Shown: positions 35,911-45,348 of the stretch, piece after piece
Layout of the letters: the number at the start of each line of letters is the position of its first letter
Position numbering within the stretch: the first letter of the stretch is position 1
Assembly: GCA_016930085.1 (NCBI GenBank)
Contig: JAFGHO010000034.1
Location: 1 to 64,000, forward strand
Length of the DNA: 64,000 nt
Direction: 5' to 3'
DNA from: Spirochaetales bacterium
GTDB lineage: Bacteria > Spirochaetota > Spirochaetia > SZUA-6 > JAFGRV01
Notes under the pieces: generated by a model
Databases searched by the model: none
Seen by the model: the letters and a program-made list of their open reading frames with translations, nothing else
What the model was told of the DNA's origin: nothing
Program-made: the position numbers and the translations under genes

Positions 35911-36792
35911 ATGAAACAAGACTATCGGGCTATATATGAATTGATTATTAAAATTCTGCTTCTCTTGTGCGCGTGCGTCTCGGTGCTTGCCGTTGTTCTC
36001 ATTACACTGTTTATATTTCAAAGCGGACTGCCCCTTTTTACGAAAGTATCGCCGGTCGAGTTTCTTACAAGCACCTACTGGAAACCCGCCGATGAAACAA
36101 ACCCTGGATTCGGTATTCTTGCTTTTATTGTCGGATCGTTTTACGTCACCGTTATCGCCCTTCTCATCGCGGTCCCGATCGGGCTGTTTTGCGCCGTTTT
36201 TCTTTCAGAGTTCGCGAAGGGCAAGCCGGCACAATTACTCCGGAGGGCGGTCGAAATCCTCGCCGGTATCCCTTCCGTCGTCTACGGGCTGTTCGGGGTG
36301 GTGATCATCTGCGGCCTGGTGAGGGAAATCTTCGGGGGTACGGGATACAGCGTCCTTTCGGGTTCGATCATTCTCGCGATCATGATACTCCCGACAATCA
36401 TCACGATATCCGAAATTTCGATCCGTTCGGTTCCGGAGGAATACCGGGCGGGGTCGCTCGCGACGGGGGCCACACACTGGCAGACGATCGTTCGGGTGAT
36501 CCTCCCTTCGGCAAAATCCGGGATCATCGCCTCGATCGTTCTGGGAACAGGCAGGGCGATCGGAGAAACAATGGCAGTGCTTATGGTTGCGGGGAACGCA
36601 CCCATCATGCCGGAAGGGTTGACCTCGATGGTACGGACCCTGACGATGAACATTGTCACCGACATGAGTTACGCGACGGGCGATCACCGGACTGCGCTTT
36701 TTACAACGGGAATCGTCCTGTTCCTTTTTATCATGACACTCAACATCATCATCTATGCCATCACACGGAAAAGCAGGATACAGGAAGAATAG
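35911..36792 (+). CDS. pstC: Phosphate ABC transporter permease PstC
   Basis: Six membrane spans of the PstC type over 293 residues, beginning IIKILLLLCACVSVLAVVLI. The cytoplasmic coupling EAA-like loop is VPEEYRAGSLATGATHWQTI, and EILAGIPSVVYGLFGVVI is the conserved PstC/PstA stretch. AGGA lies before the ATG. First gene of pstC-pstA-pstB-phoU-phoB-phoR; the stop is two bases before the pstA start. Confidence 0.93.
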   Translation: MKQDYRAIYELIIKILLLLCACVSVLAVVLITLFIFQSGLPLFTKVSPVEFLTSTYWKPADETNPGFGILAFIVGSFYVTVIALLIAVPIGLFCAVFLSEFAKGKPAQLLRRAVEILAGIPSVVYGLFGVVIICGLVREIFGGTGYSVLSGSIILAIMILPTIITISEISIRSVPEEYRAGSLATGATHWQTIVRVILPSAKSGIIASIVLGTGRAIGETMAVLMVAGNAPIMPEGLTSMVRTLTMNIVTDMSYATGDHRTALFTTGIVLFLFIMTLNIIIYAITRKSRIQEE

Positions 36793-36794
36793 GT

Positions 36795-38435
36795 ATGGAT
36801 AATATTTCTTCTCACACAAAGCGGTCACTCTTTTATGAAAAGGTATGGAAGGGGGTTGTCTGGATTTCAGCCGGAATCACGATCGGTTTTTTATTCTGGA
36901 TTTTGGGCTATATTTTTTACAAAGGCCTTGTTTCCGATACCAGAACGGAATATCCCTTTATCGGGAAAGCCATTGCCGAGTCGGCCCTTGATGAAAACGC
37001 CAACTCAATAATTGTCGTTATCGTTCATCCGGATATCCGGATAAAAGAACTTACAATAAAAGACATAATCGATTATTACCGTGGTGAAGAGCGATTCTGG
37101 CTGGTCTCCGAACAGGGACTCAAGGTAAGGCCTTTTTCCTATAATCCTTCACTGCCGCTGGGAGTGGCGTTCAGGGACGCCGTCATCGGCGCCGACGGCT
37201 CCTACGTCCGTTCTACGGTTTTCGTCGAATCCGATGAGCAGATGATACGGATGGTTTCATCGACACGGGGGGGTATCGGATATCTGAATTCCAGCGGCCT
37301 GCGATCGATAAAAAACACCCGGGGAGTCAAAACCGTAAAAATACGGACCCTTTCCCTCTTCGCCAATGAAGATGTATTCGCGATCAGGAACAACATGAAA
37401 CTCACCTCGCTTACGGAAGAAGATGTGCGGCGCATATACAGATCAAAGGTGAGGAACTGGAAGGAAGTCGGCGGCATCGACCTCCCCATCGTCCCCGTTT
37501 GTTTTTCCTCCGGCACCGTGACCGGCAGGCAATTCACGGAGACCGTCCTCGATGGGAACGAAGCGGGACCGGCGGTGCGGCGGGTTTCTTCGTTAGTGGA
37601 AATGACGGCGGCCGTCGGCGAACATCCGGGTGCGGTCGGCGTCAGCCCCTATCTTCTTGTAAAAGACGACCTCCGTCCCCGGATCATCAAGGTCGAACGG
37701 CGCGAGATCAAACAGAATATAAGCATTCATTTTCTTCTCGAAGATCCGGAAAAAGCGGGAAAAGCGGGCGGTATCGCCTCCATCATCATCAATACCATGA
37801 TTCTCATCCTCCTCACCCTTTTTATCGCGGCACCAATCGGGGTCGGAGCGGCTTTATATCTTACCGAATATTCAAAACAGGGGAAAATCGTCGCGATCCT
37901 CCGTTTTTTCACCGAAACACTCGCGGGAATTCCTTCCATCATTTTCGGCCTGTTCGGCTATATTGTCTTTGTCATCGTCTGCAAAATGGGAATGGGATTG
38001 CTTTCGGGCACCCTTACGATTACCATCATGATTCTTCCCACGATCATCCGTACATCGGAGGAGGCTTTCAAGGCCGTTCCGAAATCATACAGGGAGGAAA
38101 GCCTCGCACTGGGAGCGACCCTCTGGCAGACGGTACACGGGGTGGTTTTGCCCACGGCGATCCCCGGAATCCTGACCGGCATTATCCTTGCCATCGGAAG
38201 GACCGTGGGAGAAACGGCGGCCGTCCTTTTCACCCTGGGAAGCAGGCCCGGGCTATTTCAGGATATCTTTTCTTCCGGGAGGGTCCTTTCCCTTCATCTT
38301 TATATCCTGGCCAAAGAGGGGATATCGTTTGAACGAGCGTTCGCGACGGCCCTCATCCTGATCGTCATCATTCTCCTTGTCAATATCGCGACAACGACAT
38401 TGATCGGGCGTATGAGTTTATTGAAAAAGAGGTGA
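36795..38435 (+). CDS. pstA: PstA permease with two PstS-like half-domains inserted
   Basis: The C-terminal half (from about residue 320) is a normal PstA permease: GGIASIIINTMILILLTLFI, FFTETLAGIPSIIFGLFGYI and the coupling loop VPKSYREESLALGATLWQTV. After an initial membrane span (GVVWISAGITIGFLFWILGY) there is an extra region of about 250 residues not found in ordinary PstA. It contains two repeats resembling the same PstS segment: VVIVHPDIRIKELTIKDIID (about residue 72) and FANEDVFAIRNNMKLTSLTE (about residue 188), each leading to an aromatic-rich stretch like PstS IFSGKITNW, with a shared later GGIGYLNSS/GAVGVSPYL part. The ATG at 36795 follows pstC by two bases; the reading upstream of it lies inside pstC and is rejected. 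Length 546 residues against about 280-300 usually. Confidence 0.88.
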   Translation: MDNISSHTKRSLFYEKVWKGVVWISAGITIGFLFWILGYIFYKGLVSDTRTEYPFIGKAIAESALDENANSIIVVIVHPDIRIKELTIKDIIDYYRGEERFWLVSEQGLKVRPFSYNPSLPLGVAFRDAVIGADGSYVRSTVFVESDEQMIRMVSSTRGGIGYLNSSGLRSIKNTRGVKTVKIRTLSLFANEDVFAIRNNMKLTSLTEEDVRRIYRSKVRNWKEVGGIDLPIVPVCFSSGTVTGRQFTETVLDGNEAGPAVRRVSSLVEMTAAVGEHPGAVGVSPYLLVKDDLRPRIIKVERREIKQNISIHFLLEDPEKAGKAGGIASIIINTMILILLTLFIAAPIGVGAALYLTEYSKQGKIVAILRFFTETLAGIPSIIFGLFGYIVFVIVCKMGMGLLSGTLTITIMILPTIIRTSEEAFKAVPKSYREESLALGATLWQTVHGVVLPTAIPGILTGIILAIGRTVGETAAVLFTLGSRPGLFQDIFSSGRVLSLHLYILAKEGISFERAFATALILIVIILLVNIATTTLIGRMSLLKKR

Positions 38436-38441
38436 TACAAT

Positions 38442-39302
38442 ATGGAACAGGAAAATGGAACAAAAACCGACTTTCGGCTGCATACCCTGCACGTGAAGAA
38501 AGCGGATGAAACGGACATTTCGGACGGTAACGGCCGTAAAGCCGAACAGTCGACATACAAAATACAGACTCAATCACTCAATCTGTTTTACGGAGACAAA
38601 CAGGCCCTCGTCGATGTGACAATGGATGTCGCACCGAACAAGGTGACCGCCCTCATCGGGCCTTCGGGCTGCGGCAAATCGACCTTTTTAAGAACCCTCA
38701 ACCGCATGAACGATCTCATATCCTCGGTAAGGATCGAGGGAACGGTCCTTTATGACAATACCGATATATACAGGGACTTCAATGTGATCGAACTGAGAAA
38801 ACGTATCGGGATGGTCTTCCAGAAACCGAACCCCTTTCCCATGAGTGTGTACGATAACGTCGCATACGGGCCGCGTGTTCACGGAATCAGGAAAAAGAGC
38901 AGGCTCGACGACATTGTCGAACGGAGCATCCGGCGCGCAGCGCTTTGGGATGAAGTCGACGGGAGGCTCGATGAAAGCGGTCTCGGTCTTTCGGGGGGAC
39001 AGCAGCAGCGGCTCTGTATCGCGAGGGTACTCGCGGTCGAACCGGACGTCATTTTGATGGACGAACCGACCTCCGCACTCGACCCCATATCGACCGCGAA
39101 GATCGAGGATCTCATTGAAACACTCAAGCGGAACTATACGATTATCATCGTCACCCATAATATGCAGCAGGCGGGACGGATCTCGGATGTTACCGCGTTT
39201 TTTTTAAACGGCGTAATGATAGAAATGGGGAAGGCCAGAGATATCTTTTTCAACCCCAAAGACAAACGGACGGAAGACTATATTTGCGGACGTTTCGGTT
39301 AG
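38442..39302 (+). CDS. pstB: Phosphate ABC transporter ATP-binding protein
   Basis: An ABC ATPase with Walker [21 protein letters not shown], a signature [19 protein letters not shown], Walker [14 protein letters not shown] and the switch His in [11 protein letters not shown]. The SMN-type Q-loop [18 protein letters not shown] is characteristic of PstB. It has an unusual N-terminal extension of about 35 residues before the first strand ([14 protein letters not shown]). AGAGGTGAT lies before the ATG. Energises the PstC-PstA permease. Confidence 0.95.
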   Translation: MEQENGTKTDFRLHTLHVKKADETDISDGNGRKAEQSTYKIQTQSLNLFYGDKQALVDVTMDVAPNKVTALIGPSGCGKSTFLRTLNRMNDLISSVRIEGTVLYDNTDIYRDFNVIELRKRIGMVFQKPNPFPMSVYDNVAYGPRVHGIRKKSRLDDIVERSIRRAALWDEVDGRLDESGLGLSGGQQQRLCIARVLAVEPDVILMDEPTSALDPISTAKIEDLIETLKRNYTIIIVTHNMQQAGRISDVTAFFLNGVMIEMGKARDIFFNPKDKRTEDYICGRFG

Positions 39303-39319
39303 CCGAAGGGAGAAACCAT

Positions 39320-39976
39320 ATGAAAATACGGCATCATTTTGACGAAAAACTCGAAGAACTCAAAATAGACGTTCTTTCGATGGGAACCCTGACGGAGGAA
39401 TCGATCGCCAGGGCGCTTCACGCATTAATGAAAAAAGACAGAAATATGGGCCTTGAAGTGATAAAAAACGACGAGCATATCAACCAGCAGGAACTCGATA
39501 TCGAAAGGACCTGTGTCCTCCTCATCGCCACGGAACAGCCGGTTGCGGGTGATCTGCGGTTTATCATCTCCTCGCTTAAAACGGTGAGGGACCTCGAACG
39601 GATCGGTGATTATGCGGCGCATATGGCAAAAACCGCGGTTCATCTCAGCGAAGAACCTCTTGAAGTTCCCAAAGATATCCCTATAATGACAGAACACTGT
39701 ATTGCCATGCTGAAAACAGCGCTTCAGGCGTACGCGGATATGGATGTGGCGAAAGCCGAAAGCGTTAAAAAGAGGGATGAAATGGTTGACAGCCTTTACC
39801 TGAATGTATTCAGGGAATTGATCATCGATATGAAAGAAGAACCGAACCATCTCCGGCTGGTGAGTTCACTTCTCCTCGTCGCCAAATTTCTCGAACGGCT
39901 TGCCGATCATATTACCAATATCTGCGAAGAGATTATCTATATGTGCACGGGGAAAAGGAAAGACGGATCTTTTTAA
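39320..39976 (+). CDS. phoU: Phosphate signalling protein PhoU
   Basis: The six-helix PhoU bundle is recognisable from the repeated E/DxxxD metal motifs: VIKNDEHINQQELDIE in the first half and VKKRDEMVDSLYLNVF in the second. At 218 residues the length is typical. I chose the ATG at 39320 because AAGGGAGA is just upstream; an upstream in-frame start at 39284 overlaps pstB. PhoU passes the transporter's state to PhoR, and its place between pstB and phoB is common. Confidence 0.93.
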   Translation: MKIRHHFDEKLEELKIDVLSMGTLTEESIARALHALMKKDRNMGLEVIKNDEHINQQELDIERTCVLLIATEQPVAGDLRFIISSLKTVRDLERIGDYAAHMAKTAVHLSEEPLEVPKDIPIMTEHCIAMLKTALQAYADMDVAKAESVKKRDEMVDSLYLNVFRELIIDMKEEPNHLRLVSSLLLVAKFLERLADHITNICEEIIYMCTGKRKDGSF

Positions 39977-40000
39977 TTTATTATAAACGGGGTTGACGGC

Positions 40001-40696
40001 ATGAAAAAGGAAGATATTCTGATTGTCGAAGATGATGAGGATATAAGGGAGCTTATCTCGTTTAACCTGAAAAACGAGGGGTATAGGGTGATCGGCGTTT
40101 CAAGCGGGGAAAAGGCGCTTATTTCCATAGGAGAAAAAAAACCCGCGCTTATTCTGCTCGATCTCATGCTTCCGGGTATCGACGGCCTCACCATGTGCGA
40201 ACAGCTTAAAAAGGAAACGGTAGCCGGTTCCATTCCCATAATCATTGTCACGGCACGGGGTGAAGAGGACGACATTGTGAGGGGGCTTGAAGCGGGTGCG
40301 GACGACTATATTACGAAACCGTTCAGTATACAGGTACTCTGCGCTCGGGTAAAAGCCGTTCTGCGGCGGAAAAAACGAAGCGATGCTGCTGAAGATGATT
40401 CGGAGATCCCCGTCTCAATCCACGATCTCACCATCGACCCGAAACGCCATAAATCGACCGTGAAGGGCAATCCCGTCGAACTCACCCTTACCGAGTTCAG
40501 GATCCTCCATCACCTTGCACGCCACCCGGGATGGGTGTATACCCGTTATCAGCTCGTGGAAGCGGTACGAGGGTATGATTACAATGTCACCGATCGTTCC
40601 GTCGACGTTCTTATTTTCGGGCTGAGGAAAAAACTCGGAACGTGCGGGGACTATATTGAAACCGTCAGGGGAATAGGATACAGATTCAGGGAATAA
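40001..40696 (+). CDS. phoB: Phosphate regulon response regulator
   Basis: OmpR/PhoB family. The receiver has the acidic pocket VEDDED, the phospho-acceptor Asp54 in ILLDLMLPGIDGLTMCE and the conserved Lys in DDYITKPFSIQVLCAR. The C-terminal winged helix includes LTLTEFRILHHLARHPGWVY and the recognition part YNVTDRSVDVLIFGLRKKL. It lies 24 bases after phoU and 3 bases before the kinase gene. The likely target is the 11-bp repeat series upstream of pstC. Confidence 0.92.
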   Translation: MKKEDILIVEDDEDIRELISFNLKNEGYRVIGVSSGEKALISIGEKKPALILLDLMLPGIDGLTMCEQLKKETVAGSIPIIIVTARGEEDDIVRGLEAGADDYITKPFSIQVLCARVKAVLRRKKRSDAAEDDSEIPVSIHDLTIDPKRHKSTVKGNPVELTLTEFRILHHLARHPGWVYTRYQLVEAVRGYDYNVTDRSVDVLIFGLRKKLGTCGDYIETVRGIGYRFRE

Positions 40697-40699
40697 AGC

Positions 40700-42487
40700 A
40701 TGAAAAAAAGGCGGCTTTTCCGGCAGGTATACCGTTATTTTATCTATGTCATCATTATCACCATCGGTATCATTACACTCTATGCCACGACCACATTCAG
40801 GGATTTCTTTTTCAGACAGACCGCCCTCGAACTCAAACGCAACACATACCTTATCGAAAACCAGATACTCGATTCCCTGTTCCCGTTTACTGAGGATTCG
40901 CCCCGGAAAGCGGAAGAACTTTGTAAAACCGTTGGTGAAAGAGGAGATTTCCGCCTCACCATTATCCTTAAAAACGGAACGGTCATCGGTGATACGGCAC
41001 AGAACGCGGATGCCATGGAAAATCACGCGGATAGGCCTGAAATCAGGGCAGCTTTGGATGGGGGAATCGGAACCCATATCAGGTACAGCAATACGCTGCA
41101 GCAGGAAATGATGTACGTGGCAATTCCCCTTATCAATGAAAACCGTATAACAGGGGTTCTTCGCTCCGCCGTTTCGATTACATCGTTGAATGAAGCGTTT
41201 ACATCACTGCTCCTGACCATCGCTTTTGGGGGACTCATAAGTATTATCGCGGCGACCGTGCTTGCCGCATGGCTGTCGCGAAATATCAGTCTTCCTATTG
41301 AGGCACTCAAGCGCGGCGCCGAACGATTCAGCCGGGGGAGATTCAATGAGAAACTCTCGGTGCGTTCGAACCTCGAGATCGGGAGTCTGGCGGATACCCT
41401 GAACACCATGGCAAGCCAGCTTCAGGAGAGGATCGAAACGATTATCCGGCAGCAGTCACAGGAAAAACAGATTCTCGCGACCATGATCGAGGGGATTGTC
41501 GCAATCGACAGGGAAAATACGATCATCACGATAAACCGGGCCGCATCGTTACTGCTTTCGATTCCCTATAAAAGCGCAAAGGGGAAAAGAATCGAAGAAA
41601 TCGTATTATTGAACAGCCTTCTCAAATTCATTCAAAAAGCGATAAAAAGCAGTCTGCCGGTCGAAAAACTCATCACCATTTACGAAGAAGAGGAGCGAAC
41701 CCTCGAAACCCATGGTTCGGCTTTGAACGACGATCAGGGAAACCGGTTCGGCACCCTCATCGTCATTCACGATATAACACGGCTGCGAAAACTGGAAAAG
41801 GTCCGCAAGGAGTTTGCCGTGAATGTCTCCCATGAGTTGAAAACCCCCCTCACCTCAATAAAGGGTTTTGTCGAAACCCTGCTTGCGGCGCATAACGCCC
41901 GTGACGAGGAGAAATTCAAACACTTCCTCAGCATCATCGCAAAACAAACAGACCGGGTCATCGCGATTGTCGAGGATCTGATGAGTCTCGCGAGAATCGA
42001 ACAGGAAGCGGTCCGGGGAGGAATCTCGTTCAAGGAATGGAGTATTCGGGAAATACTGATCTCGGCAAAACAAACATGTGAGTCCTCTGCCGCGGCAAAA
42101 AATATCTCCATCAATCTTATCATGAATCGTAATATCCGTGCCCGGATCAATGCGCATTTAATCGAGCAGGCTGTCGTCAACCTTATCGATAATGCGATCA
42201 AATACAGCAATAACGGAAAGCAAATCAACATTACACTTGAACGGAAAGAAGGCGAAGCGTTGATTTCGGTCGAGGACCATGGTTGCGGCATCGCCGAAGA
42301 ACACCTTCCGCGGCTGTTTGAACGATTCTACCGCGTCGACAGGGCCCGCAGCAGGAAAATGGGCGGTACCGGGCTGGGGCTTTCGATTGTCAAACATATC
42401 GCTGAAGCCCACGATGGCCGTGTTACCGTCGAGAGCAAAGAAGGCGCCGGAAGTATATTTTACATTATTATTCCAATTCGAACTTGA
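40700..42487 (+). CDS. phoR: Phosphate sensor histidine kinase PhoR
   Basis: Order: a membrane span (YFIYVIIITIGIITLYA), an extracytoplasmic sensor of about 130 residues, a second span (LLTIAFGGLISIIAATVLAA), a HAMP segment, a PAS-like domain, then the HisKA H-box NVSHELKTPLTSIKGFVETL with His378, and the HATPase domain with NLIDNAIKYSNNGKQI, DHGCGI and MGGTGLGLSIV. The 595-residue form with a periplasmic sensor fits the Gram-positive-like PhoR more than the short E. coli one. It is last in the pst-pho operon. Confidence 0.9.
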   Translation: MKKRRLFRQVYRYFIYVIIITIGIITLYATTTFRDFFFRQTALELKRNTYLIENQILDSLFPFTEDSPRKAEELCKTVGERGDFRLTIILKNGTVIGDTAQNADAMENHADRPEIRAALDGGIGTHIRYSNTLQQEMMYVAIPLINENRITGVLRSAVSITSLNEAFTSLLLTIAFGGLISIIAATVLAAWLSRNISLPIEALKRGAERFSRGRFNEKLSVRSNLEIGSLADTLNTMASQLQERIETIIRQQSQEKQILATMIEGIVAIDRENTIITINRAASLLLSIPYKSAKGKRIEEIVLLNSLLKFIQKAIKSSLPVEKLITIYEEEERTLETHGSALNDDQGNRFGTLIVIHDITRLRKLEKVRKEFAVNVSHELKTPLTSIKGFVETLLAAHNARDEEKFKHFLSIIAKQTDRVIAIVEDLMSLARIEQEAVRGGISFKEWSIREILISAKQTCESSAAAKNISINLIMNRNIRARINAHLIEQAVVNLIDNAIKYSNNGKQINITLERKEGEALISVEDHGCGIAEEHLPRLFERFYRVDRARSRKMGGTGLGLSIVKHIAEAHDGRVTVESKEGAGSIFYIIIPIRT

Positions 42488-42619
42488 TATAACGGTGACA
42501 CTATTCTTGTCGATTATTACCTGAAACAGGGAAAATGACGATACAGGTCCGTGTATCAATCGTAACAAGGCAGAATTCCGTCATTTCGGACGGACGCGAA
42601 ATGATATGATGTTTAAAAT

Positions 42620-42651
42620 AAATGAGTCAGACCTGAACGTCTGACTCATTT
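42620..42651. terminator. Perfect 13-bp hairpin between phoR and the RRM gene
   Basis: AAATGAGTCAGAC and its exact complement GTCTGACTCATTT enclose a six-base loop. It lies between the converging phoR and RRM genes. On the minus strand it is followed by a T-rich run (ATTTTATTTTAAA), so it probably ends the RRM transcript and perhaps also slows the phoR one. Confidence 0.75.
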
Positions 42652-42666
42652 CACTCTAATGCTTTC

Positions 42667-42942
42667 TCAATAACGATAATTATTTGTTCTGGGCTTTCTC
42701 TGATGAGCTTCATTCACTTTCAAATTGCGCCCATTGAATTCGGTATTATTTACCTTTGCAATAGCGGTATCGGCACAATCATTGTCTTCCATTTCGACAA
42801 ATGCGAATCCCTTGGATCGATTTGTATTCCGGTCGGTCACGATATTGACATTCATAACCGTCCCGTACTGGGAAAACAATTCTTCGAGTTCGCTTTCGGT
42901 AGTTGAATAACTCATATTACCGACATAAATTTTTTTAGACAT
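42667..42942 (-). CDS. RNA-binding protein with RRM domain
   Basis: A 91-residue single RNA recognition motif. RNP-2 is KIYVGNMS at the start and RNP-1 is KGFAFVEM in the middle, with the alternating helices and strands of an RRM; a short basic tail follows (QRKPRTNNYRY). Such small stand-alone RRM proteins occur in spirochaetes, cyanobacteria and some proteobacteria and are often cold-induced. AAGGA stands at a good distance before the ATG at 42942; an ATG three codons earlier is less likely. A long AT-rich region precedes it, so its transcript may have a long leader. Confidence 0.9.
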   Translation of the reverse strand: MSKKIYVGNMSYSTTESELEELFSQYGTVMNVNIVTDRNTNRSKGFAFVEMEDNDCADTAIAKVNNTEFNGRNLKVNEAHQRKPRTNNYRY

Positions 42943-43794
42943 AAAACGCATCCTTTTTCCAGGATTTCTCCTGAATAATTTTATATGTAGTTTATCAACG
43001 ATAAACTCTTGTGTCTATTTAATCTTCTGTTAGGGTATTACTCATTTAAGAGACTCACCAAAAACAAAAATATCATGCTTAAAGAAGCGGGCTTACAAGG
43101 CATAGCATAAAAACATGAATGTCAGATTAAAAGAACAACCTGTATTCACGATACATTGCTCATAATATATAGCAGCATAATTATTATGTCAAGCATAATA
43201 ATACGGATTTCTTATAAACAATTCGTATTTTGCATTAATTAGTCACGGAATAAACATTATTTTTCAATTAATTCCGGCATTATTAATAAAAAATCCCACT
43301 TCCAAAGGAGAACCTCCGTTGGAAATCGTCTCTATATCGTAAAAAACCCCCGAAACGCCGATACTCCGGAAATCCGCTGTTTTGCCGTCGAATAAGTTCC
43401 TTATTTATGCTATGTATACAACTAATGAGTAATTTCGTGTTCGAAGTACCCCGACAAAGTATAAAGAAACGGAATCCGATTCGTAGGGAGCCGTTTTATT
43501 GCACAATCGGGATTCAATACGTTATGAAAAATAAAATTTATCAATGTCAGCCATGAAAAATCGACAGGAAATGAAAAAAATATTTTGCTTTTATAACCTT
43601 GACTATTTTATTATAGCATCCTAATATTGGTGCGTATTCGGAAAAAACAAAATTAACTGGATACGTTTATATGGAAAATGGTGATGCCTTTGGCTGCCAT
43701 TGCGAATATAATCTTAATGTGCAACCAATTGATGCTATCTGGGAAGAGAGAATTTGGTTAACTCCAACACTATGTAAGAGAAAGGTGAGGTATT
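42943..43794. other. AT-rich 850-base gap between RRM and KH genes
   Basis: No convincing gene. It is markedly more AT-rich than the surroundings. Two hairpins are visible: GTTTATC-AAC-GATAAAC at 42990-43006, near the RRM gene on its leader side, and a longer one at 43300-43324 (TTCCAAAGGAG / CTCCGTTGGAA around AAC, with one mismatch). A 43-codon frame from 43671 to 43802 overlaps the KH start but shows no protein-like features. The gap lies between two divergent RNA-binding-protein genes. Confidence 0.5.
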
Positions 43795-44031
43795 ATGGTT
43801 GAAAAAGATCTTGTTGAATACATGGCAAAATCGCTGGTTGACAGTCCGGACAAGGTTAATGTGACTATTGTGGAAGGAGAAAAGTCAAAAATCATTGAAT
43901 TACGAGTATCCAAGGAAGACATCGGGAAAGTAATCGGAAAGAACGGACGAATCGCCGGGGCCATGAGAATCATTCTCAACGCAGCAGCAGCAAAAGAAGA
44001 AAAAAGGGTACGTCTGGAAATTATCGATTAG
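43795..44031 (+). CDS. khpA: KH-domain RNA-binding protein (KhpA type)
   Basis: A 78-residue single KH domain. The GxxG loop is in IGKVIGKNGRIAGAMRIIL (GKNG), and the N-terminus starts with LVEYMAKSLVDSPDKVNVTI, matching the KhpA family. KhpA usually lies beside rpsP in many bacteria, but here it is alone. GAAAGGTGAGG precedes the ATG. It probably acts in RNA chaperoning with KhpB. It is one of two small RNA-binding proteins in this stretch. Confidence 0.88.
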   Translation: MVEKDLVEYMAKSLVDSPDKVNVTIVEGEKSKIIELRVSKEDIGKVIGKNGRIAGAMRIILNAAAAKEEKRVRLEIID

Positions 44032-44228
44032 AGGAAGCTTAGTTTAAGCCACGAAACGTCGATAAAAAACGACTCGACCTTAAAAAATCTCGAGGACTTG
44101 AATTCGGATAATTCGCAAAGAGTATGCGCCATCCCGTTCAGCATACGATAAAAGGCCGGCTTTATGTGTCATACTGATATTTTCTTATATAAAAAGACAT
44201 TAACTGCAGTATTATGAGAGTTGGAGTA

Positions 44229-44696
44229 TCACCTTTCCGCGTTTATTCTCCGGCAATCGGTATCAAGCGGTTCAACATCGAAATAATGAATTTCCGACCA
44301 TGTTTCCCATGCAAATGGGGTTCCTGCACGCACCATCCATGACCAGTTCGATCTGTTCCCGTCCGTAATGTAGGCACCGGCGGCGCGGTAGGAGTATTCG
44401 GAAACGGTAACAATGGCATCGACGAGCAGGTATTGCGATCCTTCATGCAAAATACAGAGTTGGTAACGGACGGCACCCGGAACATCACTCCAGTCAAAGT
44501 CCCACTGAATCGCATCCGATTTATCAGAACAGCCATTATCGAATTCAGTTCCCGGAAGCGGCGTGAGTAATTCGGCAGTGTGGTCATCATGAATCTCTCC
44601 TGTCAGGTCCTGAAAATCTTCACACATCGAAAACGCCAGGAGTGAAAAACCGGCGATTAATATGATAAAGAGATGAATTACATAGTTGGTATTCAT
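44229..44696 (-). CDS. Hypothetical secreted or surface protein
   Basis: Not recognised. A 155-residue protein with a signal peptide-like start (YVIHLFIILIAGFSLLAFSM) followed by a Cys (LAFSMC), which could be a lipobox of a spirochaetal type. The mature part has a beta-rich look (WDFDWSDVPGAVRYQLCILH), as in carbohydrate-binding or fibronectin-type domains. AAAGGAGGATT lies before the ATG. Function unknown. Confidence 0.6.
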   Translation of the reverse strand: MNTNYVIHLFIILIAGFSLLAFSMCEDFQDLTGEIHDDHTAELLTPLPGTEFDNGCSDKSDAIQWDFDWSDVPGAVRYQLCILHEGSQYLLVDAIVTVSEYSYRAAGAYITDGNRSNWSWMVRAGTPFAWETWSEIHYFDVEPLDTDCRRINAER

Positions 44697-45102
44697 TTTT
44701 CAATCCTCCTTTTTTTATATGAGTCTTCACACCCATTATTCTATACCTCCCTATACCGGCCTTATATATGCATGCCGGTATATTGCCGTATGCTTCGCGG
44801 TATAGATTCACCTCCTTGAGCGTCTTTAAGGCTTATATATCGTCGCAATTAAAAAAAAATAAATACGGCACGACTTTTCCAGGAGTTATACAATGCAGGA
44901 GGACGAATATGTTAATGAGTATGATACAATCGGATTTACATGAATTTCAATTTATAGAGCACGGAAAATACTGTTAACCGGACTTAACGACGATTGGATT
45001 TTTCTCGATTGCACTGAATTCTGTGGACGTACCGGTTACGCGTATCAAATAAAGGGAAAAACAGGCCGGCTTATTATTCTGTGAACCGTTTATACTGAAC
45101 AT
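44697..45102. other. Gap with a possible 22-codon micro-ORF
   Basis: About 400 bases without a standard gene. The left end holds the ribosome-binding site of the leftward lipoprotein-like gene. A frame of 22 codons at 44909-44977 (start MLMSMIQSDLHEFQ, ending HGKYC) is preceded by AGGAGG at proper spacing, but nothing else supports it. I see no repeat or strong hairpin. Confidence 0.4.
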
Positions 45103-45348
45103 TCAGACACCCCCCATTTCCTCTCTTACCGCCGCGATCGCCTTATCGATCGTGAGATGGGATCGTGTACGCGCCGATTCATAATGCTTTCCGCAAAACC
45201 ATGCCGCGCAGGGCGGGTGGCCGTGTCCGCCCGTCTCCTTCATTCGATGTTCCCATTCGATATCGGCGGGACGTTTCATGAAATATACGAGTCCTCCCTC
45301 ATCGATATCGAACCGTTTGTGACAGATAACGCATATCGGGGGTTTCAT
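45103..45348 (-). CDS. Small hypothetical protein with Cys/His zinc-ligand pattern
   Basis: An 81-residue protein with CVICHKRFD at the N-terminus (CxxC), then HGHPPCAAWFCGKHYESA. The paired cysteines and histidines suggest one small zinc-binding module. It follows the MFS gene on the same strand, 87 bases downstream, so it may be co-transcribed. AAGGAG precedes the ATG. Function unknown. Confidence 0.6.
   Translation of the reverse strand: MKPPICVICHKRFDIDEGGLVYFMKRPADIEWEHRMKETGGHGHPPCAAWFCGKHYESARTRSHLTIDKAIAAVREEMGGV

Noticed and set aside
36189-36794. An open reading frame continuing pstA upstream to 36189
   Set aside because: The extra 202 codons run inside pstC in another frame and translate to low-complexity Arg/His/Gly/Asp-rich sequence; the ATG at 36795 fits the operon layout.
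43671-43802. A 43-codon frame overlapping the start of the KH gene
   Set aside because: No ribosome-binding site, no recognisable features, and it overlaps khpA out of frame.
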